Assembly (NCBI GenBank): GCA_023053545.1
Contig: JAKZAN010000004.1
Coordinates: forward strand, 6,820,001 to 6,884,000
From: Lepidurus packardi
Lineage: Eukaryota > Arthropoda > Branchiopoda > Notostraca > Triopsidae
Direction: 5' to 3'
DNA length: 64,000 bases
The position numbers and the translations under genes were made by a program. This document shows, piece by piece, positions 38,575 to 49,190 of this stretch. The stretch's first letter is position 1; each line of letters opens with the position of its first letter. The notes under the pieces were generated by a model. It did not search any database and had not been told where the DNA came from. It saw nothing but the letters and a program-made list of their open reading frames with translations.

Positions 38575-38887
38575 GTAGTAATTAAGCTATTACAGGAAGA
38601 AATTTCAAGAAAATCGCATCACGTGGTTTTTTATGTCAGGGTCATCACGGTACAGCATCCGTACAGTCTCCAAGCAGAAGGCTATCGAACGAAGTGACAT
38701 CAAGCCCGGACAAAAACGACGAGTCGTGGGTAGTAGTAATTAAGCTATTACAGAAAGAAATTTCAAGAAAATCGCATCACGTGGGTTTTTTATGTCAGGG
38801 TCATCACGGTACAGCATCCGTACAGTCTCCAAGCAGAAGGCTATCGAACGAAGTGACATGAAGCCGGACAAACACGACGAGTCGTGG
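38575..38887 (+). repeat. Recent tandem duplication, two copies of about 155 bp
   Basis: Copy 1 (38575-38729) and copy 2 (38733-38887) have a period of 158 bp and are nearly identical, differing by only a few substitutions or single-base gaps (for example 'cgtggtttttt' versus 'cgtgggtttttt', and 'gacatcaagcccgg' versus 'gacatgaagccgg'). Both begin 'gtagtaattaagctattacag' and end 'gacgagtcgtgg'. There is no coding capacity. Confidence 0.85.
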
Positions 38888-39177
38888 CTAGGAGCGAACT
38901 GTGTTCGCTAACTTTCCAACTTTTCATTATTGCGTTTTTGCTCCGGTTAGCTAGCCGCCCGAAGTAACACCAGGAGTCCCGGCCTGACCTGCAAGAAAAC
39001 GTCGGAAGGCTTTATTTTGGACGAGAGAAGTAATCTTCGCTTACCCTGTAAAGCATGGGAGTAAACAGTTCAACAGTACCCATGGTAGCAAGCACCACCG
39101 TGACGTCAACGCAGTGACGTTCGATAGGCTTGTCCAAAACGTTTGAACAACAATAACTGGTGAACAGCTCATCCCAA

Positions 39178-39557
39178 AAATCTGAAACAAAGTCCGCCGT
39201 CCTAGAATTATCTAAACTATAAGCAGTCAACCAACCTCAACGTGTTATTTTTAGGGGCTATTATAGGCTTTAAAAAATAATTTTTAAAGGCCGGGAACTA
39301 TAGTTTTATCAGCGGCTGTTATTCTTCCACTGCCCATTTCCAAGCTGGAAAATCTTCGAAATAAAATATCAAAAATTCTGAAACCAAGGTCTTTTCTTAG
39401 ATTATGCAAACTATAAGCAGTGCCCCACCGCAACGTGTGATTTTTAGAGGCTATTATAGCCCTTAAAAAAAACATTTCTAGAAGCGCGAAGCTATGGTTT
39501 TATTAGCGGCTGTTACTCTTCCACTGCCCATTCCGAAGCTGGAAATCTTCGACGTGG
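39178..39557 (+). repeat. Direct duplication, two copies of about 190 bp
   Basis: Segments 39178-39371 and 39372-39557 are head-to-tail copies with a period of about 194 bp. Shared blocks are 'tctgaaac-aag', 'aaactataagcagt', 'ggctattatag', 'agcggctgtta' and 'tcttccactgccc'. Divergence is clearly higher than in the duplication 600 bp upstream. Confidence 0.75.
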
Positions 39558-42339
39558 TACCTCAACCGGAACAACACAACACGTCCCGTGTGACCTCTCT
39601 CTACAGTTTATAAGTTAACAACAGTGACGACTCGTAGCTCGCGGATTTATGACACTTTTTAGGTTATATATTACACACCATGCTGCTCAGCGTCTGGGGC
39701 ACCAGAGTTCCAAACGTCTTCATCTCCCTTTCTTACTCTCTCTTTCTCACTCTGTGACCCATCGTAAAATTAAACCCGATTTTCTGCCCCGTTATTTCCT
39801 AGGGTTTCCCATTCAAGCTGTTGGGCTCAAATTCAAATTCTTATGAAACCTTCCTCTATAAAAGCTGTCTTCTTTTCTTTCTTTTTAAAAGAGGAGAGCA
39901 TAAAATGCAACAGACATTCATAAAATCTTTCCATAAAATAAAAACAAAAATAAATTGAGCTTGAGCGCGTGAAGTTTGCTCGATATCGTGCTCTGCGGTA
40001 GGGGAGTGCAGCAAAAAACAGCTTATTAAATGTTTATAAAATAAGACATATGCAGAGCGGCCTCCGCTTCATTCCTGGCTCCCTCGTAATGGCATTTCTG
40101 TGTCGGCTTGATAAGACAAGTGCTTTCGCTTTTGCTTTTGCGGTGTGCCCACGTGGTCTGTTTTGTTTCCCTGCCAAACGCCTAATTGGTCATGGTTTGT
40201 TTCTTTTCTGGGGTCTCGCTTGAGTTGTGGTTCGGTTTGTTCGGTTTCTTTAAGGGACACTTTCCGTCTCCCAAGCCATTTTCACTGGCTTTTTGGTGCT
40301 TGAAACGCTGCGAAACAACGCAATGGAAGGGGTCAGGAGTTGTAAAACAGCTTCAAAACATCCCACTATAACCCGAGAAGCTTGAACCGCACAAAAAGAG
40401 CTTCTCGGTACGGTGGTGGCTAAAACGGAGGGAAAGGGGGTTGTTTTACACGTAATTGTGTTAAAAACTTGCCAAAACCACCGGGAATGAGCTTGTCCAC
40501 TCTCGATTCTCCCCGTTTCTGATTTCGTGGATTTTATGGCCGCAAGTGGACGCGAGCTACGAGCTAAAACAAGAAAATAAGATCGAGGAGACCTTTTTCA
40601 TCGAAATGGTTACAATTTTACAGCCCGAAGCTCTATAACTTAAAACCTCAACCTCCTAGACCATTCCTTTGCCTCCATTTCAAGGGGTGGGAGGAGGGGA
40701 AGAAAAAAAGATCTTTGCACCCCGCAGACTGAGCTTTATTGGATTTGTATGTGATGCTGTGAGCTATATAGGGATGGTCAGATTGGGGATTCTCCAAGGC
40801 ATCGTAAAATAAAACAAAAAATTTTTCCCTGTGAAACGTGATTAAAGTTTTAGGGGAAAAAAGACTGCGCCTGTTCTTCTTATTTCTGTGTCGTTATTTC
40901 TGGGAGAGGAGGGAGGTGGGGGTAGGGGGGTAAAGAGTAAAAGATAAAAAAGAAAAAAGAGCTTAACAAGCCAAGGAAAGATATTAGGTAAAACGGGTGA
41001 AACGCTTCTTAGGGATTCTTTGGTTTGTTATTCTTGGAGAGCACTGTAAATCATACGACTATGTAAATACTGTCGTCGGGGCTTCTGTCGTCGTTAGTTT
41101 GTTGAGAGCATTTATTTTCCCACAGATTCAACAAAATAAGCAACCACTTTTAAGGATCCCTGGCAGAGCTGTAAAGCCTCACGAATCGCACATCACACAC
41201 TCATTACGAGTTTATTTCGTGCCCTGGAAAAAACATATATACTCTTCCTTTTTTTTTTCGAAGGATCACTGCCTGGTATTACCTCGTATTTATATATCCA
41301 GTACTTATTATTAATAGACCAAGCCGGGATTACGCTACAAATTCGGGGTGGTTGGGAACTATGCGATCGGTGAAATGTTCATATTTCATTCTTACGTCAT
41401 GCTGTTGCTCGTAGCCATTAGGCTCGGCTAGTAACAGCTTTTGTCAAGCTCACAAGATTCGATATGAAGGGACGAGCAGAGCAGGAGACGAAAGATGGGC
41501 TGATTGAAACGCATCCAGGTAGAAAATGAAGGGACCTAGTCATCCTCCGCCTTTTGGCTGCCAAAACTTCTTATCTTATCATGCGGCAGAAAATCTCCCT
41601 TTCAGGTTTCAGGCCTTTCGCAAAAATTCTGAAAAACCCCTCAAGGGGGGGGGGGGGATTGAACTCTAGCCGAAAGGAAGAAAAAGTTTTCACAGCCGTT
41701 TCCGAAGACATCGAACTCCACTCAGAAATTTCTGAAAAAATATTTTGGATTGTGGTTAAACCGAACAAAAAACAATTTTCTGACACGATAGAGTGCAACT
41801 CAAGTGGCGTCTTAATCAAATTCATCACAATGGTTTCCGGTCAGGGGCGGTTTTTATAATGGTACAAATTATTTTTTTTTTCTTTCAAGGTTATAACAAT
41901 CGTTGTTGGTTTGCGGTTTTGCAGTTTGCAGTGGCAAAGTATTGGGAGAAGTTGTTGACTCAAGGTTTTCGGTTTGGAGGGAAAGAATGGCTTAAATTCG
42001 TAAGTCAAGTATGGCGAACGGCTTCCTGGAGTATGTTATTCCAACTGTTTGTATGATCCCGAACGTTTGGTCTGGCTTCCCCATTGTGTGTCAAGAATAT
42101 GTCTTTCAATTTGGAGGATTGCTGGAGTGCGTTTTTCTTTGACTTTCTTGCAAATCAAAGAATTCCTTTTGGACCACGCTTTTTTTTCCATATCGTTTCA
42201 GGCTGGCAACGTGTCCCCTTTTCAATATTTTTATCACCATTCCCTGCGGAGTAGAAAAAGATCAAATATAATATATAAAATACGACTAAAACTGAAATCA
42301 ATAAAATTCCTAAACAAATTGGTATAATAGCTCAATACT
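39558..42339. other. Intronic DNA without recognised genes
   Basis: No gene is supported. A G-run near 41646-41657 sits inside an open stretch (41554-41859 on plus, 41571-41828 on minus) that shows no domain I recognise. The rest is T-rich or GA-rich. Confidence 0.45.
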
Positions 42340-43163
42340 ATAGCTGCCGCTTATTGTGGTCACTGGTTATTAGAATCTGCCACTTTATGGAATCAAATTT
42401 TAAAAGACCGATTAAAAATGATACATTTCATAGCATTTTAATTGGTTATTAGAATCACACTTTCGGATATTAGAATCAATTTCAAAAGAATCTTTACATG
42501 TACTGTAACGAAACTACAGTAGTGATTGCTACATAAGACTTTGAAAATTGACCAATGACATAGCTTTGCCGTCGTTTATACCAATCCTGTCATTTCCAGC
42601 CTGCAACTACGGTTAGGGAGAAATTCCTTTTAAACTCCCAAGTTACTTAAATGAGCAGGTTATTCAATTGAATGACCAATTCCTTTAATTGACTGGAAAA
42701 TTAGAAAGGATTTCGTGTTGAGAACCCTACCTAAGCGTAGGAGTAGGCTTCAAAGGCGCAGTGTTAGTTGTGTTTTAGATGTGTGGTTAAATAAAAATGG
42801 CGACGAACAAGAAAAGTGTTGATTTAAATGTAAAAGAGAAGTTGCGGCTCTTTGAAACTTTTGAAAAGCTTTGCCACAAAGGGAAACGACCGTTAAATTA
42901 GGAATTCCTCAATCATCTCTATCAAAATTGTTAAACAATCGTTAGGAAATAAACAATAGCGTATGTAGTGAATCTAGAAAAAAGAAACGTGTGATAAAGT
43001 GTCAAAAAGTAGACTATGCTTTGTTTCTTTGGTTTAATCAAGCCAGTTCGTTCACTCGCCGCTTAATCTTCACATTTTACTGCTTTTCGGCTACCAGATT
43101 CTCCGCTTAATAGAATCAATATTCACTTGACAAACGTGATCACAATAAGCGGCCTCTACTGTA
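42340..43163 (+). mobile_element. pogo/Tigger-type relic, copy 3
   Basis: About 820 bp. The right end is GGCCTCTACTG followed by TA at 43162-43163; the left end begins near 42340 with an inverted, diverged counterpart. Over much of its length it is close to copy 2: 'gaatcaatttcaaaagaatctt', 'ctacatggacttcgc' versus 'ctacataagactttg', and 'aatcaatattcacttgacaaacgtgat'. ATG at 42797 opens MATNKKSVDLNVKEKLRL and reaches the same TAG as copy 2. Downstream HTH-like remnants are in another frame. Confidence 0.65.
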
Positions 43164-44591
43164 TAATACATCAAATTAATAAGACTTAAACTGAAACCAA
43201 AAGCATTTCCTAAACAAATTGGAATAATAACTAAATGGAACCAAAAGGAAGGGCAATAATTAATGCATAAATTTAAATGAGCAAATAACCTTCAAGTAAG
43301 AAAGGAAACTAAGAAATGATAAATTCAAATGAAAAATCAAATTAATAAATAAATTGTTTTTTCCGCGTTTTTCTTTGTGGTCAGAACACAGGCATGTACA
43401 TCTATTTTATTTGTATTATATATTTACTCGTAAAAAGAGGGGGAAATGTGATGTTTCTATTTTTACTGAATTCGGATGCTGGTGAGATTGACCACCAGTT
43501 GGGGGTCCGTTTCAGATATTGATGGCTCCTTTCCTTTCTGGCTTGCTCTACACAGAGCAGATGCTGTAGGTTCAGGCGGCCCGAAGAGAACATTTTTGGG
43601 TGGTGGGGTGTGGAAGGGCAAGGCGAAGAAGCAAAAGTGTCGTATTTCCGCTGCCTTGCGCCTATTTGGCTGGACAGAAGGATCGCTTTTTCCCGAAAGC
43701 AGGCTTTTCCTCAAAATCCAGAGAGTTGTATGCTGTGCGAGAAGAAAAGGATGTTGTCCCATCCGTCAACTCCCTTCGTGACAGTTCCCAGCACGATCAG
43801 TTCGGGTGTTAGGGGGTATGTAAAGGGGGGGCCGGGATTGTGTGTGGACTGCATTGGTATACTCTCTTGAGCAGATATACAAGAGACGGAACATTTAGTC
43901 GCCGTGCCACACTCCCTTATTTCATTGATCTTTCAGACAAACTTAATCATGGCTTGGATGATTGGGCAATAACTTTCTCAAACCCTCTTTTCACAGGAAA
44001 TGCATATATCCATAAATGCATCATTATTGGCACCTGGCGCTCTTTCTCGACTGCTCATTTTTATTTATTCCCTTCAACAGTTGAAAGGGTTCCTTAGCCG
44101 CATCGAGCACGTGTGCCTAAAACTTTTGTTTTATTGTCCCTCTTGGTTTGGAACATTTGCAGGAGTTTCTATCCTTGCAAGACGAATTATGCCATGTAAA
44201 TTAGCTGGGGAGGTCTGGCGAAGTCGGAAGGGGTCTTTTGGTCTTGAGGTTTGTCGGGGAAAAGGTGAACCGAGACAGGCATTGTTTGTTATTGGGATGG
44301 AGACGCATGAGTTGTGTCTTATCGGTAACCTTCAGGTGGAGCCAAAACGTCGAATTTAAGGGGGAAGGGGCGTAAAAGTAATGTTGTGTTGTGTGGAGTG
44401 ATTTGAAAGGGATTTGGGGGAGCACATATCTTCAAGCGCGGGAGCCTTTGCGAGAAGGTAAAAGGGTGGAACACGTATTATATTGAATATTCATGGCCTG
44501 TTTGTTGCCTCGTGGACGGTTAGGGGGAGTTTCGCCTTTCATTCACATGGGCCAGGCAAACACCACCCTTAAACAACCACGTAATGAGTCT
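43164..44591. other. Intronic DNA without recognised genes
   Basis: No gene is supported. Several frames of 60-119 codons overlap on both strands at 43400-44430, in DNA of somewhat higher GC, but none has a recognisable motif or a mate exon with good splice sites. Confidence 0.45.
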
Positions 44592-45095
44592 CCTTGAATC
44601 AGGCTTGGGCGGACTTGGAGTTGAATTGGACTTAAGTCCGGATCAAGTCCATTTTTTAGCAAATTTCGGAGTTGAACAAATCCGGCAAGTCCTTTTTCTA
44701 GTGATTTGAACTTGCACTTGGATTGTAAGCGAACTGTTATGGCCGGAATTGGAAGGGAGTTGGACTTCGACGCTAAGGGACTTAGATTATGGGAGAAATA
44801 CAGAAAGTCCTTCCAGGAAAAGTTTCGTTAGGAAAAAGTTCGTGGTATTATGTAGCCAACTAGCCACTGGTTACATTCTCTTTTAGAGAATGAGTAAAGG
44901 TATAAGAGGTGCTCATAAGGAATAATAGGGGTTAGGGGAAAAGCAAAAGCAAGCAGCGTACTGTGGGCTTGCTCTTTAGGTTTCCAAGAATAGTGCCAAA
45001 AGAAAGCTCAGCTGAAGGCTTAATATACAGTCAGTAAGGTTGTTGTTCTAATCAATCAGTCTCCGCTCTCAGTCCACATCAGAATTTTGTGCGAA

Positions 45096-45239
45096 ATGGA
45101 GTCCACTATTTATAAGTATTTTTCCCTCGCAAAGGGCCATTCTTTTTCTGACGAATCTTTTAAAGTGACCTGCAACATCTGCAACACAGTTCATACTGCG
45201 TTACGTAAAGCGACTTCGAACTTAATCAGACACCTCAAG
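45096..45239 (+). CDS. hAT transposase exon 1 (BED-type zinc finger, first part)
   Basis: ATG 45096 opens 48 codons and ends HLK at a consensus donor AAG|GTAAGA. Cys26 and Cys29 (CNIC) and His46 form the first three ligands of a BED finger. The fourth, His51, comes from the next exon after splicing 45239 to 45305, which reads R-R-H-P. BED fingers bind the DNA ends of hAT elements. Reading through the donor meets TAA within three codons, which supports a real intron of 65 bp (45240-45304, ending TTTGTAATAG). Confidence 0.75.
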
Positions 45240-45304
45240 GTAAGATAATTTGATTACGTGTTTCATGCGTGAGTCGTGAGACTAGAACTTCCTATTTGTA
45301 ATAG

Positions 45305-47069
45305 CGTAGGCACCCTATTCAGCACTGCGAGTATTCCGCTGGAAAGCAGCAACCCACCACTTCATCAAACACGGACACCTTGGATATCTCCACTTTTTTT
45401 TTTGCCCGCGAACTCCGCGCGTGATGCTACTGTTTCTTACCCGGCGAAAAGCACTCGGGCGAAGTCCCTGTTGATGAAGCTCATAGTTTTACTCACTTCG
45501 AAGATGTTGCCACTAAGTCTCACGGACGACGAGCACTTTCGAGATTTTGTTTCCGCTCTTGACCCGAAGTTTGAACTGCCAAGTCGGAAGTCTCTAACTC
45601 ACAACATCATCCCCGATTACGTCAATTTCGCAATGGAAAATATTAAACATCTGCTGGACTCAAGATCATCCCCAATTAGCTTAACCTTGGATTTATGGAG
45701 TAGTCCCAAAATGCAAGGGTTTTTAGGGGTAACAGGCCATTTTTTAAAAGATTGGAAGTTACAAAGTTTCACTTTAGCTTGCAAGCATTTCCCAGTAAGG
45801 CATACAGCAGCCAATATTATTTCCGAACTGGAATTGTTGTTAAGTTCTTTTGGGTTAGCTTTATCAGATATAGCCTTTATTGTAACTGACAACGCTACCA
45901 ATATGGTCAAGGCTTTTTCTGTTCAGTTGCCTGTACAGGAATTAGTCGAGAATGATCAGGACTTACAAGAATTTTCTGAACGGGAAGAAGAGCAGGAGGA
46001 TGAGCTAACTAACTTTTTTAGTCGGGAGAGTTTTGCAGCCGACATGGACGGTGAGCTACCTTCTGAGATTGTTCATCTTAGATGTTTCGCCCATACATTG
46101 CAATTGGTAGTCAGGGACGGGTTGAAGGGTTGTGTAAATTTTCAAGCTGTCTTTCTAAAAATCTCAAACATCATCAGACGTAGCAAGCAATCCTTGTCTA
46201 CCAGTGAGGCCCTGCATGCACTGAGACTTACCCCACAGTCCTTTAACTGCACGCGTTGGAATTCCCAAATTAAGGCTATTCGGTCAGTTCTCAAGATAAA
46301 TCCAAAAGACCTCGATAAATGTGTCCCGAACAACAGGCTTACATTGGACGACCGAAATTTTTTAAACGAGTTCATTCAGTTGTTTAAAATATTCGAAGAA
46401 GTAACCGATTTAATTCAGTCAGACTCTTGCCCAACCATTAGCTATGCTTTACCTTTCGTTAGAGCTTTGCAACGGTTTTTAGGTGCTTTCGATGCCTTGC
46501 ATTGCTCTAGAATCTTATCTGTTCTCAAATCATCTGTAGACAGCAGACTCTCCCTGTATGAGAAGCTTGATTACTTTAAAATCTCGACAGCGCTTGACCC
46601 TAGATTCAAGTTAGGTAGTTGGTGCATTAACAGCGAAGAGGCGGAAAGCATTCGTAAGTCTATAGTCGGGAAACTTGCAGTGCATGTCGAAAAACGTACG
46701 AATTCGCCACCTTCTAAACGTCCTCGTTTGGACGAAACGAACTCGTCTGAACTCGATAGCCTCCTATTTACAAATCCACAGTGTTCAGTCCTATCCATTC
46801 CTGTTTCGAGCGAACTCGAGGCGTACTTATCTGAACCTTGTATCTCCAAAACTTCTGATGTATTCAGCTTTTGGAAAACTCATAATAATAGGTTTCCGAA
46901 GCTTGCGAAGTTGGCATCTAACCACTTACATACCCCTGCAACTTCAGCTCCAGTAGAGCGAATCTTTAGTTATGGGGGTAAGATTCTGCGACCTGACCGA
47001 GCAAGAATTGTTCCCGATGTGTTCGAAAATCTGATGTTTTTGCGATGCAATCAAAAATTTGTACAGTGA
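45305..47069 (+). pseudogene. hAT transposase exon 2 (RNase H-like catalytic domain and C-terminal dimerisation region), frame broken once
   Basis: This cuts and joins the transposon DNA. From 45305 the spliced frame completes the BED finger and runs into a 10-T tract (45394-45403), after which it would stop at TGA 45428-45430. The main frame resumes one base out and stays open to TAA/TGA at 47069. In the downstream frame, counting from its open start at 45276, I see catalytic D139 (LTLDLWSS), D205 (VTDNATNM), the C-x2-H motif (RCFAH, 270-273) and E561 (APVERIFS), followed by the usual hAT C-terminal stretch ending 'NLMFLRCN'. An acidic insert lies at 228-244 and a Lys/Arg-rich patch at 478-484. 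A 9-T tract would restore one frame, so the lesion may be a real mutation or a homopolymer read error. Confidence 0.85.
45394..45403. other. T10 tract that shifts the transposase frame
   Basis: Ten consecutive T. Upstream coding (…DIST-F-F) and downstream coding (…PANSARD) are offset by one base across it. It is the only frame break I find between the BED finger and the stop codon. Confidence 0.7.
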
Positions 47070-47099
47070 ATATTGCGACTTTTGACTTTGCTCAAGCTC

Positions 47100-47105
47100 A
47101 ATAAA
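47100..47105 (+). terminator. Poly(A) signal of the hAT transposase gene
   Basis: AATAAA sits about 30 bp past the transposase stop codon and inside the element, as expected for its own transcript end. Because the element lies in the sense direction in a teneurin intron, this signal could also cause early polyadenylation of teneurin pre-mRNA; that is inference. Confidence 0.55.
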
Positions 47106-47366
47106 CTTTCTTGAAAGTGTCTAACCGTTTCAGTAAAATTTCCGGTAAGGGGACTTGCGGACTTGCTCAAATCATTTGCCAGGAGTTGGACTTGAGTTGG
47201 ACTTGTCTGGGACGGAGCGGAGGGGAGTTGGACTTGGAACTGGAATTGGTTCTACCGGAAAAAAAAATGCTAGGACTTGGAGTTGCAATTCCTTTTATAA
47301 TTTCAAACAGATTTGGACTTGCTCGAAGTCCTTTTTTTTGGACTTTTGCCCAAGCCTGCCTTGAAT

Positions 47367-47923
47367 ACATAGAAACGTCCCAAAAGCATGGTATTACGTA
47401 TGGATTTGTGTTGGTTTCAAGTGAGATTGGGATTGGGATTGGCCCGCCGACTTGGCTAAACTATATTATACAGTTCAAAGTGGCAAGTTGGGCCAAGTTT
47501 CGAGACCCAGGTCCAGATAGAGAGAGAGGGAGAGTTTAAAAATAGGGGACTTTATTTGGATTTGGAAACATTCGTGTTAATTAAAATTTGGGGCATTGAC
47601 ATGTTGAGCATTTCCCTAATATGAGTAGGGAGGGGGCTTGTTTAAATGCAACGAAGAAAAAAATAATTCGGTGTGCCAGGTTGTCGCTTTTGCTAAGTAT
47701 TGTTCACGCTATTTTAGCTCTCTTAATGCCAGTTTTAATGAAAATCACTAATGACCTGTCAGCTTTCACCAAGTCTCGTTGTGTCCTTAGCTGCAAAACC
47801 TTCTCCTAAAATACTTGTTTATTTAAATACGGAAAAAAAGCTTAAAAGGAAAAAAAAAGTTGTTTTTAGATTCATGAAAGAACCGGTTAAGTAATATTTT
47901 TTTGTTTGATGAATTTTTTATAG
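47367..47923. other. End of teneurin coding intron 1
   Basis: This is non-coding DNA between the hAT element and teneurin coding exon 2. The tail before the acceptor is T-rich (ttttttgtttgatgaattttttatag), a suitable polypyrimidine tract. Confidence 0.6.
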
Positions 47924-48304
47924 GCGGTAGGCGTCAAGCCGCAGTTGACAAACTGGATCGCACTATTACACGCCTGTATAATTATCTGAGCGGCTCAGAC
48001 GGTGAAGACGAGTCGCCCCAGCAGCCCAGTAACGGTCCTCATAGCCACGCCCAGCGGCTTTCCCGCATTACGGCACCTCCGTCAGCGCCCCAGGCTCGCT
48101 ACCATCTTAACCAGCACAGTAGCCGGGGCGGTGAGCCCGAGTACCAGCAACCGTATTCTTATCCTCCCCCGCCCCATCCAGTCACACCTGTATACAACCA
48201 GCAGGACACGCCCACTTCCGACCACGCCTCCTCCGAAGCCACTTTTACCGGCTCCCAATTAGCCTTGTCGCGTGACGCCACTCTCCCAGTCTCTTTCCAC
48301 AACA
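47924..48304 (+). CDS. Ten-m/Ten-a: Teneurin, coding exon 2 (cytoplasmic domain, residues 91-218)
   Basis: The acceptor TTTTTATAG|GCGG joins in phase 1 to exon 1 (G+GC = Gly91). The exon encodes GRRQAAVDKLDRTITRLYNY, a short possibly helical stretch. After this comes a low-complexity region rich in Ser, Gln, His and Pro, with a proline-rich motif PYSYPPPPHPVTPVY around residues 170-184. Teneurin cytoplasmic tails carry proline-rich sites that bind SH3 adaptors, so this motif is a candidate ligand (inference). The donor is ACA|GTAAGT, phase 1, and codon 218 becomes AGT with the next exon. GC and CG content are clearly above the flanking intron, supporting coding status. Confidence 0.82.
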
Positions 48305-49156
48305 GTAAGTCTATGGATTCCTCCCCCTTTCAATTCTATTTTATTTTCTAAAGAATTTTAGAGCGTTTTCTGTCTAATTTGAGTTAGGTTGAATTTCTAA
48401 TACTTTCATTTATTTACTGATTTCCTTTAATTTCTAAAGTAATGTTTATTTTATTTTCTACTAAAATGTTTCATTTTCTGTTGAAATTTATTTGGCAATA
48501 CGACACAAGGACGACTCCTTGTGTCGGGTACACAGAGTCCTTGTGTCTACTTCCCTTTTACTTGAATTTTCTATCTAATTCAATTTGATTGTCTGTCTAA
48601 TTATATTAAGTTCCTTTTCAGTTTTATTATATTTTTTGTGGGAATTTTATTTTAATTTTATTTATTTAATTGTATGTATTTATTTGTCATTATTTTTATT
48701 TATTCGTTTTATTTTTTATTTGTTTAATTTTCTAATGAACTTTGTTTGAGTTTTCCATCTAATTTTATTTATTATCTGTCTAATTGTGTTATTTGTTAAT
48801 TATGTCTAAAAATTTTATTTTATTAAATTGTTTTATTTAATTTTACTGTGTTTTATTGATTTCTATTGCCCTTTGCATCTTTAAGAGCCAATCGTCGGTA
48901 ATTGAGTTTTGAGTCATCGTCCCTTAACTTGTTAAAGCAAATGAGGGTTTAAATACTTCATCTTTTAACCCCATGAATTTCGTGTGAGGATATCTGCGAG
49001 GTGCTTTTGGGCACTTTGGTGAAGAGAGAGAGAGAGAGGGAGAGAAATTGTAAAGCCAGCTCAAAGTTGAGAAACTAATCAGTAGAATTATAGCAGACAT
49101 GTGTGTGTTTGCGGACGCACACTTCACGGAATTGTTAGGAATGCGCGTGTTCCCCT

Positions 49157-49190
49157 CCCCCCCCCCCCCCCCCCCCTTTTTTTTTTTTTA
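49157..49190. repeat. Poly-C / poly-T tract
   Basis: About 21 C followed directly by about 13 T. It is a mirror of the long G-runs elsewhere. Exact lengths of such runs are unreliable in most sequencing data. Confidence 0.7.

Larger units (their letters stand above)
44600..47358 (+). mobile_element. Complete hAT-superfamily DNA transposon (2759 bp) with intact 8-bp target duplication
   Basis: The element starts CAGGCTTGGGC and ends in the exact inverted repeat GCCCAAGCCTG. It is flanked on both sides by CCTTGAAT (44592-44599 and 47359-47366), a perfect 8-bp target-site duplication as hAT elements make. Both subterminal regions are packed with GGACTTG / CAAGTCC motifs, likely transposase-binding repeats. 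Inside lies a two-exon BED-finger transposase gene on the same strand as teneurin, and a poly(A) signal. The perfect target duplication suggests a young insertion into the teneurin intron. The DNA shows this directly; recency is inferred. Confidence 0.93.
19355..47923 (+). other. Teneurin coding intron 1 (28.6 kb)
   Basis: The intron runs from GTGAGC to TTTTTTATAG and separates two phase-1 exon ends. It contains most of the mobile DNA in the window: family A MITEs, two pogo-type relics, a complete hAT element, and local duplications at 21310, 38575 and 39178. Apart from the hAT transposase I see no gene inside; other open frames lack motifs and overlap on both strands. Large first introns in developmental genes often hold enhancers, but none can be named here. 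Confidence 0.7.

Noticed and set aside
41554..41859. 101-codon plus and 85-codon minus frames around a G12 run
   Set aside because: Gly run from the homopolymer, and no recognised domain.
43476..44359. Cluster of frames of 86-119 codons on both strands
   Set aside because: They overlap in all frames, have no recognisable motif and no good splice context, and lie inside a teneurin intron.
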